NCBI GenBank assembly: GCA_963924555.1
Contig: OZ004588.1
Location: 5,456,001-5,520,000 of the forward strand
DNA: 64,000 nucleotides
Direction: 5' to 3'
Origin: Crambe crambe
Taxonomy: Eukaryota > Porifera > Demospongiae > Poecilosclerida > Crambeidae
Under the pieces are notes generated by a model. That model was not told the origin of the DNA. It saw only the letters and a program-made list of their open reading frames with translations, and made no database searches. Both the position numbers and the translations under genes were made by a program. Shown in pieces: positions 11,901 through 23,100 of the stretch. Positions within the stretch are counted from its first letter, which is position 1; each line of letters opens with the position of its first letter.

Positions 11901-14900
11901 TCCTCAGATTGTAAGTTACTCTATATTTCCTGACTCACAATTTAATTGGACCTCTATTATGCATATTCAATGTGTGCTGAATGTGATTTCCTCAGCTTGT
12001 AAGTTACTCTATATTTCCTGACTCACAATTTAACTCGACTTCTATTATGCATATTCAATGTGTGTTGAATGTGATTTCCTCAGTCTGTAAGTTACTCTAT
12101 ATTTCCTGACTCACAATTTAACTCGACCTCTATTATGCATATTCAATGTGTGCTGAATGTGATTTCCTCAGGCTGTAAGTTACTCTATATTTCCCGATTC
12201 ACACTTTAACTCAACCATATTCAATGTGTGCTGAATGTGATTTCCTCAGTCTGTAAGTTACTCTATATTTCCTGACTCACACTTTAACTCGACCTCTATT
12301 ATGCATATTCAATGTGTGCTGAATGTGATTTCCTCAGCTTGTAAGTTACTCTATATTTCCTGACTCACACTTTAACTCGACCTCTATTATGCATATTCAA
12401 TGTGTGTTGAATGTGATTTCCTCAGCATGTAAGTTACTTTATATTTCCTGACTCACACTTTAACTCAACCTCTATTATGCATATTCAATGTGTGCTGGAT
12501 GTGATTTTCTCAGGTTGTAAGTTACTCTATATTTCCTGACTCACACTTTAACTCGACCTCTATTATGCATATTCAATGTGTGCTGAATGTGATTTCCTCA
12601 GGCTGTAAGTTACTCTATATTTCCTGATTCACATTTTAACTCAACCATATTCAATGTGTGCTGAATGTGATTTCCTCAGTCTGTAAGTTACTCTATATTT
12701 CCTGACTCACAATTTAACTCGACCTCTATTATGCATATTCAATGTGTGCTGAATGTGATTTCCTCAGTCTGTAAGTTACTCTATATTTCCTGACTCACAC
12801 TTTAACTCGACCTCTATTATGCATATTCAATGTGTGCTGAATGTGATTTCCTCAGTCTGTAAGTTACTATATATTTCCTGACTCACACCTCTTTAACTCA
12901 ACCTCTATTATGCATATTCAATGTGTGCTGAATGTGATTTTCTCAGGTTGTAAGTTACTCCATATTTCCTGACTCACACTTTAACTCGACCTCTATTATG
13001 CATATTCAATGTGTGCTGAATGTGATTTCCTCAGGCTGTAAGTTACTCTATATTTCCTGATTCACACTTTAACTCAACCATATTCAATGTGTGCTGAATG
13101 TGATTTCCTCAGTCTGTAAGTTACTCTATATTTCCTGACTCACAATTTAACTCGACCTCTATTATGCATATTCAATGTGTGCTGAATGTGATTTCCTCAG
13201 CTTGTAAGTTACTCTATATTTCCTGACTCACACTTTAACTCGACCTCTATTATGCATATTCAATGTGTGCTGAATGTGATTTCCTCAGCGTGTAAGTTAC
13301 TCTATATCTCCTGACTCACAATTTAACTCAACCTCTATTATGCATATTCAATGTGTGTTGAATATGATTTCCTCAGTCTGTAAGTTACTCTATATTTCCT
13401 GACTCACACTTTAACTCAACCTCTATTATGCATATTCAATGTGTGCTGAATGTGATTTCCTCAGTCTGTAAGTTACTCTATATTTCCTGACTCACACTTT
13501 AACTCAACCTTTATTATGTATATTCAATGTGTGCTGAATGTGATTTCCTCAGATTGTAAGTTACTCTATATTTCCTGACTCACACTTTAACTCAACCTCT
13601 ATTATGCATATTCAATATGTGCTGAATGTGATTTCCTCAGGATGTAAGTTACTCTATATTTCCTTACTCACAATTTAACTCGACCTCTGTTATACATATT
13701 CAATGTGTGCTGAATGTGATTTTATCAGGAAGTAAGTTACTCTGTTTCCTGACTCACACTTTAACTCAACCTCTATTATGCATATTTACAATGTGTGCTG
13801 AATATGATTTCCTCAGATTGTAAGTTACTCTGTTTCCTGACTCACACTTTAACTCAACCTCTATTATGCATATTCAACGTGTGCTGAATGTGATTTCCTC
13901 AGCCTGTAAGTTACTTTATCATACACTTCAACAGAACCTCTCTAGCTTTCTCTAGCTTCCTCTAGCTATTGTATGCTTTATTCTATGTTTATTTCCTCAT
14001 TCATGAACTTCAACTCGTGTGCTTATGTGATTTCTTTAGCCTGTAAGTGGCTTTCTAATTTCCAAATCAATTTAATTTCTTTAATCTATATTCCTTAGGA
14101 AATAAGTTGCTATATAATTAAACAAGCTTATAATATACATTAAATTTTAAATTTAATGTTTGTGAAATATTATTATCCTCCATACTAACTTGTGATGTCC
14201 TTATAATTATAAATTAATGCACTTTTGTCTACAGGAAGTGAGTATCTCTATAGTTCATCAACCAATGACTTTTACCTTTTCATCAATAAACTAATATGAT
14301 TGCTTTAGGAAGTAAGTTAGTATTAGCTTGTGGTATTTATTAATTAGCTGACTCATGATATCATCCACCAAATTCTAAATGGCTCAAGCAAGTAACTCAA
14401 TATTATGGATAGAGTGCAGTTAACTTTTACATAATTATAGATGCTTCCAAGAGTCTCAGAGCCTATATCTTATGGTGGGCTTGATGTTCTCGGAGAAACA
14501 TCAGTTTCTTACAAGCAAGAACCCATCACACATGTCTGGGAAGACCATGGTTTCAGGATGAGCTTTCCAGGAAACGCCTTACCTCTGGACAAGAGTAAGT
14601 GTATTTTACAAGTCAAAGCTGCTATTTCTGGTCGATTTGTATTCCCTGCTGCCACTGAGCTGATAAGTGGAGTCTACAGTATTGAGAGCTCTTCTCTTTT
14701 TGAGAAACCTGTCACTGTTGGAATAGAACACTTCTCGTCTGATGGTCACATGGATGATCTCATATTCGCTATTAATTCTGATTACAAACCTCCTTATACC
14801 TTCCGAGAAATGCAGGGTGGTATTTTTCCTGCTGGTGAAAATTTTGGGGAAATAAATGTGCAGTACTTCTCGATATTTGCTATTCTCAGAAGAAAGCTAC

Positions 14901-15992
14901 GCCTTTTACTTGTGGAAAATAGATACTGTGCTTCTCTCCATCATGGAGTTTCTTCCCCCTATAACTGGGATATCTACTTTGCAATTTTGAAAGATGCTGA
15001 ACTTTTTAAAACGGTAATTATGCAATTAGGTATAATGTGTACCACTGAAACTCTTCTCTTTTTGATTCTTTCTTTCATTGCAGCTTCTGAAGAAATACTT
15101 TTTAGATGAAGGAGTTCTGGCTACATCACTCGTTCACCAGATTGTGAAATTTTCTGGCAGAGAGATCAGACTTGGAATTCCCAATCGAAAGGTAGAAATA
15201 CAGGTTGGATGGACTTTACAACCATTAGTACATCCTGTGGTAAGTATATGTAACGTACATGAAGCTATGATTTGCTTCATTTAATTGTTTTGATCATCTC
15301 ATGATGTGTTCACTGTACTATCTCGGTCATTAGATAAAGAGAAGTGAAGTGGATGAATTTGTCGGTGGATGGCCACCTCTACGTAAACTTCATCTCAAGT
15401 GGATGGAAAGTGAAGAATCATCAGATTTAAATTATGAACTCAAGCTAATTGGAGCAAGGCAACCATGTGATTTCTTCATGATGGTTATGGATAAGCCTAA
15501 TAAAGGTCAGTCATGTTTTAGTGGAATCTCAATGTGAACTCACTTATTGTATCCCATGTAGTAGCTATTAAATTATACACATGCACTTACGGGTATACCA
15601 CTCTAATCAGTAGTCTAATGATATTTTGAGCTAACAATAGCTATAACCAACAAAAATATCATTATGCAGAAACCGCTAGTACTGGTCCAGAATCCCCTCG
15701 CACCACACCACTGGACCATGGCAAGATATGTGAGCAGTTGTATCCCCATGCATCACAATGGCAAGCCATTGGACAGTACCTTGGGTTTCTCCCCGAAGAG
15801 CTGAATGCCATACAAGTGAAGCCATTACTCCTTGCTGGAGCACCAAAGAGTTACCTTAGTGACATGCTTGCCTCTTGGCTGCAATGGGCCCCTGGAGATG
15901 CCAGGGGAAGCACATCTTATGCCACTCTACCAGCTCTCAAGTCAGCTGTGGATAAGACAGGATTGGGACGTACAGCAATTGAGTTGTCTTAA
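2890..15992 (+). CDS. ZU5-Death domain gene 1 with microexon array (whole gene model)
   Basis: The proposed gene has a five-codon first exon (2890-2904, MSEPR, then GTAAGTAT), a 2.2-kb intron, an array of about 104 microexons (5125-14311), then four ordinary exons: 14441-15013, 15084-15239, 15334-15505 and 15670-15992. Exon 1, every microexon and the first ordinary exon are all in phase 0, so the frame is open from ATG to TAA whichever microexons are kept. The body is about 407 residues. The array would add up to about 112 more between residue 5 and the ZU5 region. ZU5-Death proteins act in intracellular signalling through Death-domain assembly; a role here is inference. An alternative is that translation starts at ATG 14441 and the array is one long intron. 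Confidence 0.65.
2905..5124 (+). other. Intron 1 of ZU5-Death gene 1
   Basis: No coding exon recognised. It contains a small foldback element (about 4700-4880, inverted copies of GCTGATCCCT), a C-run/A-run and a (GTTT)n tract (4304-4420). At about 4069-4130 it holds a copy of a dispersed GC-rich sequence that recurs near 31390 and 60330. The foldback element and the GC-rich sequence also occur in intron 1 of gene 2 (31386-32115), so they predate the module duplication. Confidence 0.5.
4378..4420. repeat. (GTTT)n / (GTT)n microsatellite
   Basis: A run of GTTT units grades into GTT units within intron 1 of gene 1, just after a short (TA)n tract at about 4327-4343. The open frame across it is low-complexity and not a gene. 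Confidence 0.9.
5125..6376 (+). CDS. Microexon array 1, proximal part (12-nt and 3-nt units)
   Basis: The first units alternate in threes. A 12-nt exon CCACCTAAGGAT (PPKD) sits between TCTCTAG and GTAAGTT at 5125, 5416 and 5680. Next comes a 3-nt GAA after CTTCAG or TTCAG (5212, 5513, 5777). Then comes a 3-nt AAA or GAA after CTCTGCAG (5280, 5576, 5839). A fourth 12-nt copy near 5947 has lost its core and donor. Later 3-nt units are GAA 6051, CAG 6081 (donor GTGCGT), CTT 6167, CAA 6304 and ATC 6374. The copy near 6237 has a damaged donor (TATAAG). All lengths are multiples of three and read in phase 0. The decoded stretch is a Pro/Lys/Asp/Glu repeat. Gene 2 has the same start (32309-33566). 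Confidence 0.6.
6462..13905 (+). repeat. Microexon array 1, core: 87 mini-introns separated by single codons
   Basis: Tandem units of 88 bp, with 78-, 81- and 91-bp variants. Each has CAG, three variable bases, GTAAGTTA, about 60 conserved bases, CTGAATGTGATTTCCTCAG. First bases of the triplets: TCT 6901, 6989, 7503, 8201, 8715, 9314, 9490, 9578, 9835, 10866, 11042, 11130, 11387, 11475, 11732, 12084, 12250, 12680, 12768, 12856, 13113, 13377, 13465; GTT 7080, 7337, 8292, 8549, 8979, 9669, 10187, 10619, 11221, 11566, 12514, 12947; CGT/CGC 6637, 6725, 6813, 7768, 9155, 10011, 10275, 10443, 10707, 11820, 13289; CAT 6462, 7591, 8025, 8113, 8891, 9067, 10099, 10531, 12426; GCT 7425, 8637, 9757, 11309, 11654, 12172, 12602, 13035; CTT 9402, 9923, 10954, 11996, 12338, 13201; ATT 7246, 8458, 8803, 11908, 13553, 13817; CCT 7849, 7937, 9236, 10356, 10788, 13903; GAA 7158, 7679, 8370, 13729; GAT 6550, 13641. 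None is a stop. One donor is GCAAGT (after 11309). Confidence 0.9.
14040..14311 (+). CDS. Microexon array 1, distal units
   Basis: The last units have diverged introns but keep the plan: CCT at 14040 (acceptor CTTTAG, donor GTAAGTGG), GAA at 14235 (TCTACAG / GTGAGT) and GAA at 14309 (GCTTTAG / GTAAGTTAG). A unit at about 14100 (CCTTAG GAA) has donor ATAAGT and is probably dead; its counterpart in gene 2 (38802) has an intact GTAAGT. Survival of 3-nt spacing, acceptor and donor in units whose intron bodies no longer match the core repeat argues for selection on the exon structure. All read in phase 0 into the exon at 14441. Confidence 0.6.
14441..15992 (+). CDS. ZU5-Death body of gene 1 (four exons)
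   Basis: Exons are 14441-15013 (191 codons), 15084-15239 (52 codons), 15334-15505 (ends phase 1) and 15670-15992 (TAA), with clear GT-AG boundaries such as TTTCATTGCAG and GTAAGTAT. The first exon opens directly after an AG. Its first ATG may be an internal Met, since the same AG-ATG junction occurs in gene 2. Residues about 10-110 match a ZU5 domain (HVWEDHGFRMSFPGNALP, then ILQVKAAISGRFVFP and VTVGIEHF). The last exon encodes a Death-type helical domain (WQAIGQYLGFLPEELNAIQ, later LASWLQWAPGDA and LPALKSAVDK). No signal peptide or membrane segment is visible, so a cytoplasmic adaptor is likely. It is strongly similar to gene 2 along its whole length. Confidence 0.87.
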
Positions 15993-17141
15993 CTTTTAAT
16001 TTGGTCAGAGTTATTAATAATTTGTGATTTTTCCCCCCTTTTTGCTAACTTATCAGAGATAGCTATCTACATTAAGAAACCCTGTATTTGAGTAAGAATC
16101 ATGTATTATTCATTGAGTCTGTTGGCCAGTATTATAGCACAAGTGCAAATACAGTAACCTCAGTAGTAAGACACCTACAGCTATAATGTAGCTAGTAGGA
16201 CTGCCCAAAACTGGTCTATCAAGTTCTGAATGTATTTTAATTAGCTACTGTATTATATTAATGCAAATTATTTGGGAATAAGTATTGGTGATCTTTGTAT
16301 ATATTGAGGTGGTCCTACATTATTATTAATGAGGTGATCTCATTAGAGGTGAGCTTCCACTAGCCAACCGTGAGTGTAGCTATCAAATTTATCACAAAGA
16401 TGGCTATAGCTCTAGCTACTCTTTCTCATTACTGAGTGGTCACCCTGAGGAGGGGATGCAATAATCCAGTGAATATAATGCAGCTAGCCCAATTCCTGTT
16501 GAATTTCCATTTTATTACATTATTGTAATTATGAACACCAGGAGCATTTAATGATATAGCTATCTGTTGCTATACCATATTCATACCTACGTAAGAGAGT
16601 TTGTATGAAAAGCAGCTACAATGGAAAGTTTAGTCTGAATTATTATTTTTGAAAGTAGTCCTTTTCTCTTTGACCTATCAACCACCCTGGGTGACAGCAA
16701 ATTAAGGCAGACTATCGAGATTTGCTAGTCAGATATGAGGTCAAGGTCCAAGAACCAAAGGAGCAGGCATATTTCTATAATATTATACTGCACTGCCATT
16801 CCTGAAATAATGAAAATGAAGATGAAAGACCAGATGAAAATGCTGATTTTTAAGTTGCTGTAAATAATGACACTGCTTTGTTTTCTGCTCTTCATACCTT
16901 GAGTCCTAGCACATGCACTGAAGGTGTTCTGTCTTGCTGACATATAGAAGAGAAAAGTATTTCTGGAGTTATGAAAGAACAAGTTTTGTACTATTCCAAT
17001 GCCATCCCTTAAAATACAAGTAGCAGTAAAACTGATACTGAATATTGACCTCCCTCCCTCCCTCATGGAAATGTGTCGACCTAAATATAAAATGATCACG
17101 AATCTAATTAGTGAGTATATCACCAACAGTTATTATAGTTT
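15993..17141. other. Tail-to-tail intergenic region
   Basis: Lies between the stop of ZU5-Death gene 1 (plus) and the stop of enzyme copy B (minus). No gene or RNA recognised. A candidate poly(A) signal, AATAAT, occurs just after the gene 1 stop. Its far end resembles bases 85-1290. Confidence 0.4.
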
Positions 17142-20100
17142 CTACCACACAAAATCTGGCAGTACTTCAGAAGCTTCCTTCACATTATTATTAGTTGATG
17201 ATGCAGCCAAATCATCTATACGACCATCAAACAACCCAAATATGCCACCTGCATAACAAATTGAATAATGCTTAGTTAAACATAGCAGCTACATTAGGCC
17301 AGGCAAAATTAATTATTAGTTTCTCATCCTTCCATTTCCTCTTTTCTATGAGGCATGTAGCAATTTATAATTTACTATGTAAACCGTTTGTACTAGGACA
17401 TACTGTTGTAATGAATGAAGCAAGTACTACAGTAGTTTGCAGAACAGTTGTCATGCATAATAAGGCAGAGATAGGCAGCGGCTCTGGAGTAGCTAGTGGC
17501 TAAGAACAATAGGGCTATGAAAACATTTTATTGTTCCCCAGCCACAAATACTTCAAGGCCACCACCTATCCCTGCCTGATGCATGACAACTGTTCTGCAA
17601 ACTACTGTATACAAACTGCATTGTACAAACACCATCTTGAACCGTTTCCCACTTTTTGCTGCCTCTTTGTATCATATCATGTGATCAAGTAACGCAATCA
17701 CACTTTGACTATAGCTGGATTATAAATTATTGATGCGGGTTGAAAAATGTGGTTAGGGATGATAAACTAGTAAATAATTTTATCTGGCCTTAGCTATTTA
17801 TGTAGCTACAATGGAAAATTTTAAAGTATCATTGTAATGAATGACTCAATCAACTTGTGAATAACTCAACAGCTACTTGAAATTGACAACTATAGCTATG
17901 CATAAGAGCCCTCTCAAAAAGAGACAATCTAGAAGTATATACCTTTTGTATACATAATAGTTAGACAACGAGACCAAGGGATCTACGGTCTATTTAGAAA
18001 CCTGAGAGCCCTGGGCTGTAGCGTCCCGAGCGCAGCGAGGGCGCTACTAAGGGCCCGAAGGTTTCTAACCAGACCGTAGATCCCGTTGGTCGAGGTGTCT
18101 AACTTATTTAGACTATAGCCAATCACTGGAGTTGTTTAACTTACCTCAACACGCACTTGGAAACAATAACCATGGTTTTTAAATGCAACAAACATGAACC
18201 AGAGCGCACCTAGAAACAATAACCGTGGCCACTGCGATGCGTTGCTAGAATTAGACCAATTGGAATGACCATCTTTACCGGGTTTACCTAGGGCAAGTGA
18301 ATTCTAAGTGCTATAAGGCGTGATTCTAAGTGCCATGAGGCGTGATTCTAAGTGAATAGAATTCATCAAATGGACCAATCAGATTCCTTGATTGTGACTA
18401 GCTATAGTCTAAATCTATATAGATGATGTACATAGTCATGTCATTGCCATTTTGAGGGGCAAAAAGAACGGAACATGGTGAAGAGTTGTTGTGTAGTACC
18501 TTATGCCCATCACCAATACTAGTTATGTGCTCGTAGCATAGAAAGTCGAGCGAAGTAACACAACTTGCTTTTGCAAAACCTTAAATGTTGCATTATGAGT
18601 TGCATACCCTCTTCTCATAGAGTCTATAAGCCCTATCCCTTTCATTTCTTTTATCAAGCCTTGACCGTCTCTGTTCCGCTGATTCAGAGCTTCTTCTGGC
18701 TCTATCCTTTGCATTCCTTCGGTCTAACCTTGCTGCTCAGTTTTGGAGCAGTGCTTCACTTTCCATCATTAGCTATTTTGCGCATGCTACGCAAACTACG
18801 AGCTAACTATTCCTACTTCACTCCCTTTATACCATCTTGGCCTATCATGGGAGTGAAGTAGGAATAGTTAGCTCGTAGTTTGGTAATATTGGTGATGGGT
18901 AAGGGGTTACTTGACTGATGTTCACTCCCTTGTTGCTGAACTATTTTGAACCGCAAACAGCCATCCCTACTTCCGTTTTATCAGAGAGTGCTTCAGAGAG
19001 TGCGGTAGCACTCTCTAAGTAGGGATGGCAGGTCAAAGTCCATAGGACAGTATAAACTAAAAACTTCTTTCTCTTCTACTCTCACTCTACAGGTTCTCAG
19101 AAGGCTACAGTGAATTATTATATCTACAAAGAAGAGAGGAGAATGTTCAAAAGCCGAAAATTCATTCGCCAACATAAGAAAAAAACGAGTTCTAAAATTG
19201 ACTTTTCGTTCTTTTTCTTTATCAGAGAGTGCGCTAGCACTCTCTAAGTAGGGATGGCGGGTCAAAGGTCATAAGACTGTATAAACTAAAAACTCTTCTT
19301 TCTCTTCTACCCTTGCTCTACAGGTTCTCAGAAGGCTACAGTGAGATACTACTTCTACAAAGAAGAGAGGAGAGTGTTCAAAAATCAAAAATTCATTCGC
19401 TAACATAAGAAGAAAACGAGTTCTAAAATTGACTTTTGTTCATTTTCTTTATCAGAGAGTGCGGTAGCACTCTCTAAGTAGGGATGGCAGGTCAAAGTCC
19501 ATAGGACAGTATAAACAAAAAACTCTTCTTTCTCTTCTACCCTTACTCTACAGGTTCTCAGAAGGCTACAGTGAATTATTATATCTACAAAGAAGAGAGG
19601 AGAATGTTCAAAAGCCAAAAATTCATTCGCCAACATAAGAAAAAAACGAGTTCTAAAATTGACTTTTCGTTCTTTTTCTTTATAATAATAAGGATAATAA
19701 TAATAATAAGATCGACGTACCGACTTACTGGCTATAGTCATCAAAATTCTGCTTTGGCCATCTGTTAGAGCGGCACCTAGAGGCTGATCTTTTGCTATTA
19801 GTTTTGACTAAGGCTCTACTTCACTATTCGATAGCACTCGGAACACAGCTGCTAATCTTTCTACGCCATTTTGAAGGGGGCGGGGCTTATGGGCGGAGCC
19901 ACGTAAGCTTAAGTTTAGCTATAGCCAAGGTCTTCATTCATTATCTGATGATGTTCCAGTCACTCCTTGCTGAATTACAGTACAGATGCTCATCCTATAT
20001 AGTAGCATTATAGCCAGTACTTGGCTGTAGTGTAGTCAGCTCACTTCACCATGCCGTGTACATGTCATTTACATTGCTGTTGCTGTAAAGTTTTATATCA

Positions 20101-23100
20101 ACAAAACTTAAATAGCTAAACAAATTCTTCAACCAGAGACACTGTATGTACCTACAAAAGAGGTTTATGTAGAGCTGGCTTTGTATAGTACTGTACTGTA
20201 GCCTCCCTCATTCAACTTCAAGCACTAAGAAAAAGGATAGAAACAAGTGAGCGTAAAAAATTTCTTCAAATAAAAAGGTTAAGTAGGGATAGCCTAAAAT
20301 CTAGCTGGGCTATCTATAATGTGCTGCAGCCTCGTATGAAAAAAATCTTCGCGATATTACCTCATAAAAGGGGTGGGGCAATTAATAGCAGTTCTCCTCA
20401 TATAACACCTGCACAGGATGTGGCCATTTGATGGCATCCACTATTATGATCACTACACCAAATGCATAAACTCCCCATACTCCTCCCTCAAGCAAGACAT
20501 ACGTACCATCTCAATAATTATTTCAGTGATCACATATGTAACAATTAGCTAATGCTGTTCACTTTTTAAAATGTTCACTCCTTTCAGTACTCCATTACAC
20601 TGCAGATGATCATCCTTCAAACTCTCCTCCCTGAACAGAATGAAATACTGATCATTAAATAAATTTAGTTCAATCAAGGAAGCCTTTAGTGTCTATCAAT
20701 TTTCATAATCACAAAGAAAAAGAATGCAAACAAGTGAATGCAAAAAATTTCTTCGAAATAAAAATGTGAAGTAGGGATGCTATTATAACTGCAGCTTCAT
20801 TATGAAAACCAAGTACTGCAGCATCGAAGCAGTATGGCCCAAAAATCTAGCTGGAATATGTATTATAACTGCATGCAAGAGAGTGAACTTAGTGAAGTGA
20901 CCCTTACCCATCATCAATTACAAGATACTATTCCTACTTCACTCCCATGATCAAGGGCCAAGGGAGTGAAGTAGGAATAGTATCTCGTACTTGATGATGG
21001 GTAAGGGTCACTTCACTAAGTTCACTCTCTTGCATGCAGTTATAATACATATTCCAGCTAGATTTTTGGGCCATACTGCTTCGATGCTGCAGTACTTGGT
21101 TTTCATAATGAAGCTGCAGTTATAATAGCATCCCTACTTCACATTTTTATTTCGAAGAAATTTTTTGCATTCACTTGTAATAATAATAATAAGGATAATA
21201 AATATCAGATCAACGCCCCGACTTACTGGCTATAGTCATCAAAATCCTGCTTTGGCCATCTGTTAGAGCGGCACCTAGAGGCTGATCTTTTGCTATTAGT
21301 TTTGACTAAGGCTCTACTTCACTATTCGATAGCACTCGGCACTAGCTAATCTTTCTACGCCATTTTGAAGCGCACGTCGGTAGGGGGCGGGGCCTGTGGG
21401 CGGAGCCACGAAAACTTCAAACTGTTCAGTAGCTCTGCTAGCTAGGCTTAGGTCTTCAGTTTAATCGTTTAGCTAGCTATTTATTCTTATCTGATGATGT
21501 TCCAGTCACTCCTTACTGAATTACAGTACAGATGCTCATCCTATAGTAGTATTATAGCCAGTACTTGGCTGTAGTGTAGTCACCATGCTCATTTACATTG
21601 TTATTGCTGATATTCAATAGCTAATAGACAAAACTGAATAGCTAAACAAATTCTTTAACCAGTGACCCTACAAAAGAAAAAGATAAGGTTTATGTAGAGC
21701 TGGCTTTGTACTGTACTGTAGCTTCATCACTGCATACTCTCAGTTGAAGTGACAGTCAATGCAAGCACTAAGAAAAAGGATGGAAACAAGTGAGCACAAA
21801 AAATTTCTTCTAAATAAAAAGGTTAAGTAGGGATAGCCTAAAATCTAGCTGGGCTATGTAATGTACTGCAGCCTAGCTCGTATGAAAACAATCCCTACTT
21901 TTACAACTGCCGTAGCTAGCTATAGGTAGTGGATGTAAATGTAGGGATTGTTTTCATACGAGCTAGGCTGCAGTACATTACATAGCCCAGCTAGATTTTA
22001 GGCTATCCCTACTTAACCTTTTTATTTAGAAGAAATTTTTTGTGCTCACTTGTAATAATAATAATAATAATAATAATGTATAAGATCGACGTACCGACTT
22101 ACTGGCTATAGTCATCAAAATTCTGCTTTGGCCATCTGTTAGAGCGGCACCTAGAGGCTGATCTTTTGCTATTAGTTTTGACTAAGGCTCTACTTCACTA
22201 TTCGATAGCACTCGGAACACAGCTGCTAATCTTTCTACGCCATTTTGAAGGGGGCGGGGCTTATGGGCGGAGCCACGTAAGCTTAAGTTTAGCTATAGCC
22301 AAGGTCTTCATTCATTATCTGATGATGTTCCAGTCACTCCTTGCTGAATTACAGTACAGATGCTCATCCTATATAGTAGCATTATAGCCAGTACTTGGCT
22401 GTAGTGTAGTCAGCTCACTTCACCATGCCGTGTACATGTCATTTACATTGCTGTTGCTGTAAAGTTTTATATCAACAAAACTTAAATAGCTAAACAAATT
22501 CTTCAACCAGAGACACTGTATGTACCTACAAAAGAGGTTTATGTAGAGCTGGCTTTGTATAGTACTGTACTGTAGCCTCCCTCATTCAACTTCAAGCACT
22601 AAGAAAAAGGATAGAAACAAGTGAGCGTAAAAAATTTCTTCAAATAAAAAGGTTAAGTAGGGATAGCCTAAAATCTAGCTGGGCTATCTATAATGTGCTG
22701 CAGCCTCGTATGAAAAAAATCTTCGCGATATTACCTCATAAAAGGGGTGGGGCAATTAATAGCAGTTCTCCTCATATAACACCTGCACAGGATGTGGCCA
22801 TTTGATGGCATCCACTATTATGATCACTACACCAAATGCATAAACTCCCCATACTCCTCCCTCAAGCAAGACATACGTACCATCTCAATAATTATTTCAG
22901 TGATCACATATGTAACAATTAGCTAATGCTGTTCACTTTTTAAAATGTTCACTCCTTTCAGTACTCCATTACACTGCAGATGATCATCCTTCAAACTCTC
23001 CTCCCTGAACAGAATGAAATACTGATCATTAGTTCAATCAAGGAAGCCTTTAGTGTCTATCAATTTTCATAATCACAAAGAAAAAGAATGCAAACAAGTG

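Noticed and set aside
6462-13905. CRISPR-like array (regular repeats with short variable gaps)
   Set aside because: The variable part is only three bases, the repeat is an intron-like 75-88 bp, and the locus is in an intron-rich eukaryotic gene.
6462-13905. Plain satellite DNA as the whole explanation
   Set aside because: Not excluded, but a satellite would not be expected to keep exact AG-3nt-GT spacing, avoid stops, match phase with both flanking exons and recur in a paralogue with different triplets.
16999-17256. 85-codon plus-strand frame
   Set aside because: Antisense to the last exon of enzyme copy B (17142-17248).
19792-20013. 73-codon frame, identical at 22166-22387
   Set aside because: Identity reflects the duplicated foldback body. 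Composition is ordinary and the third copy at 21.2-21.8 kb breaks the frame.
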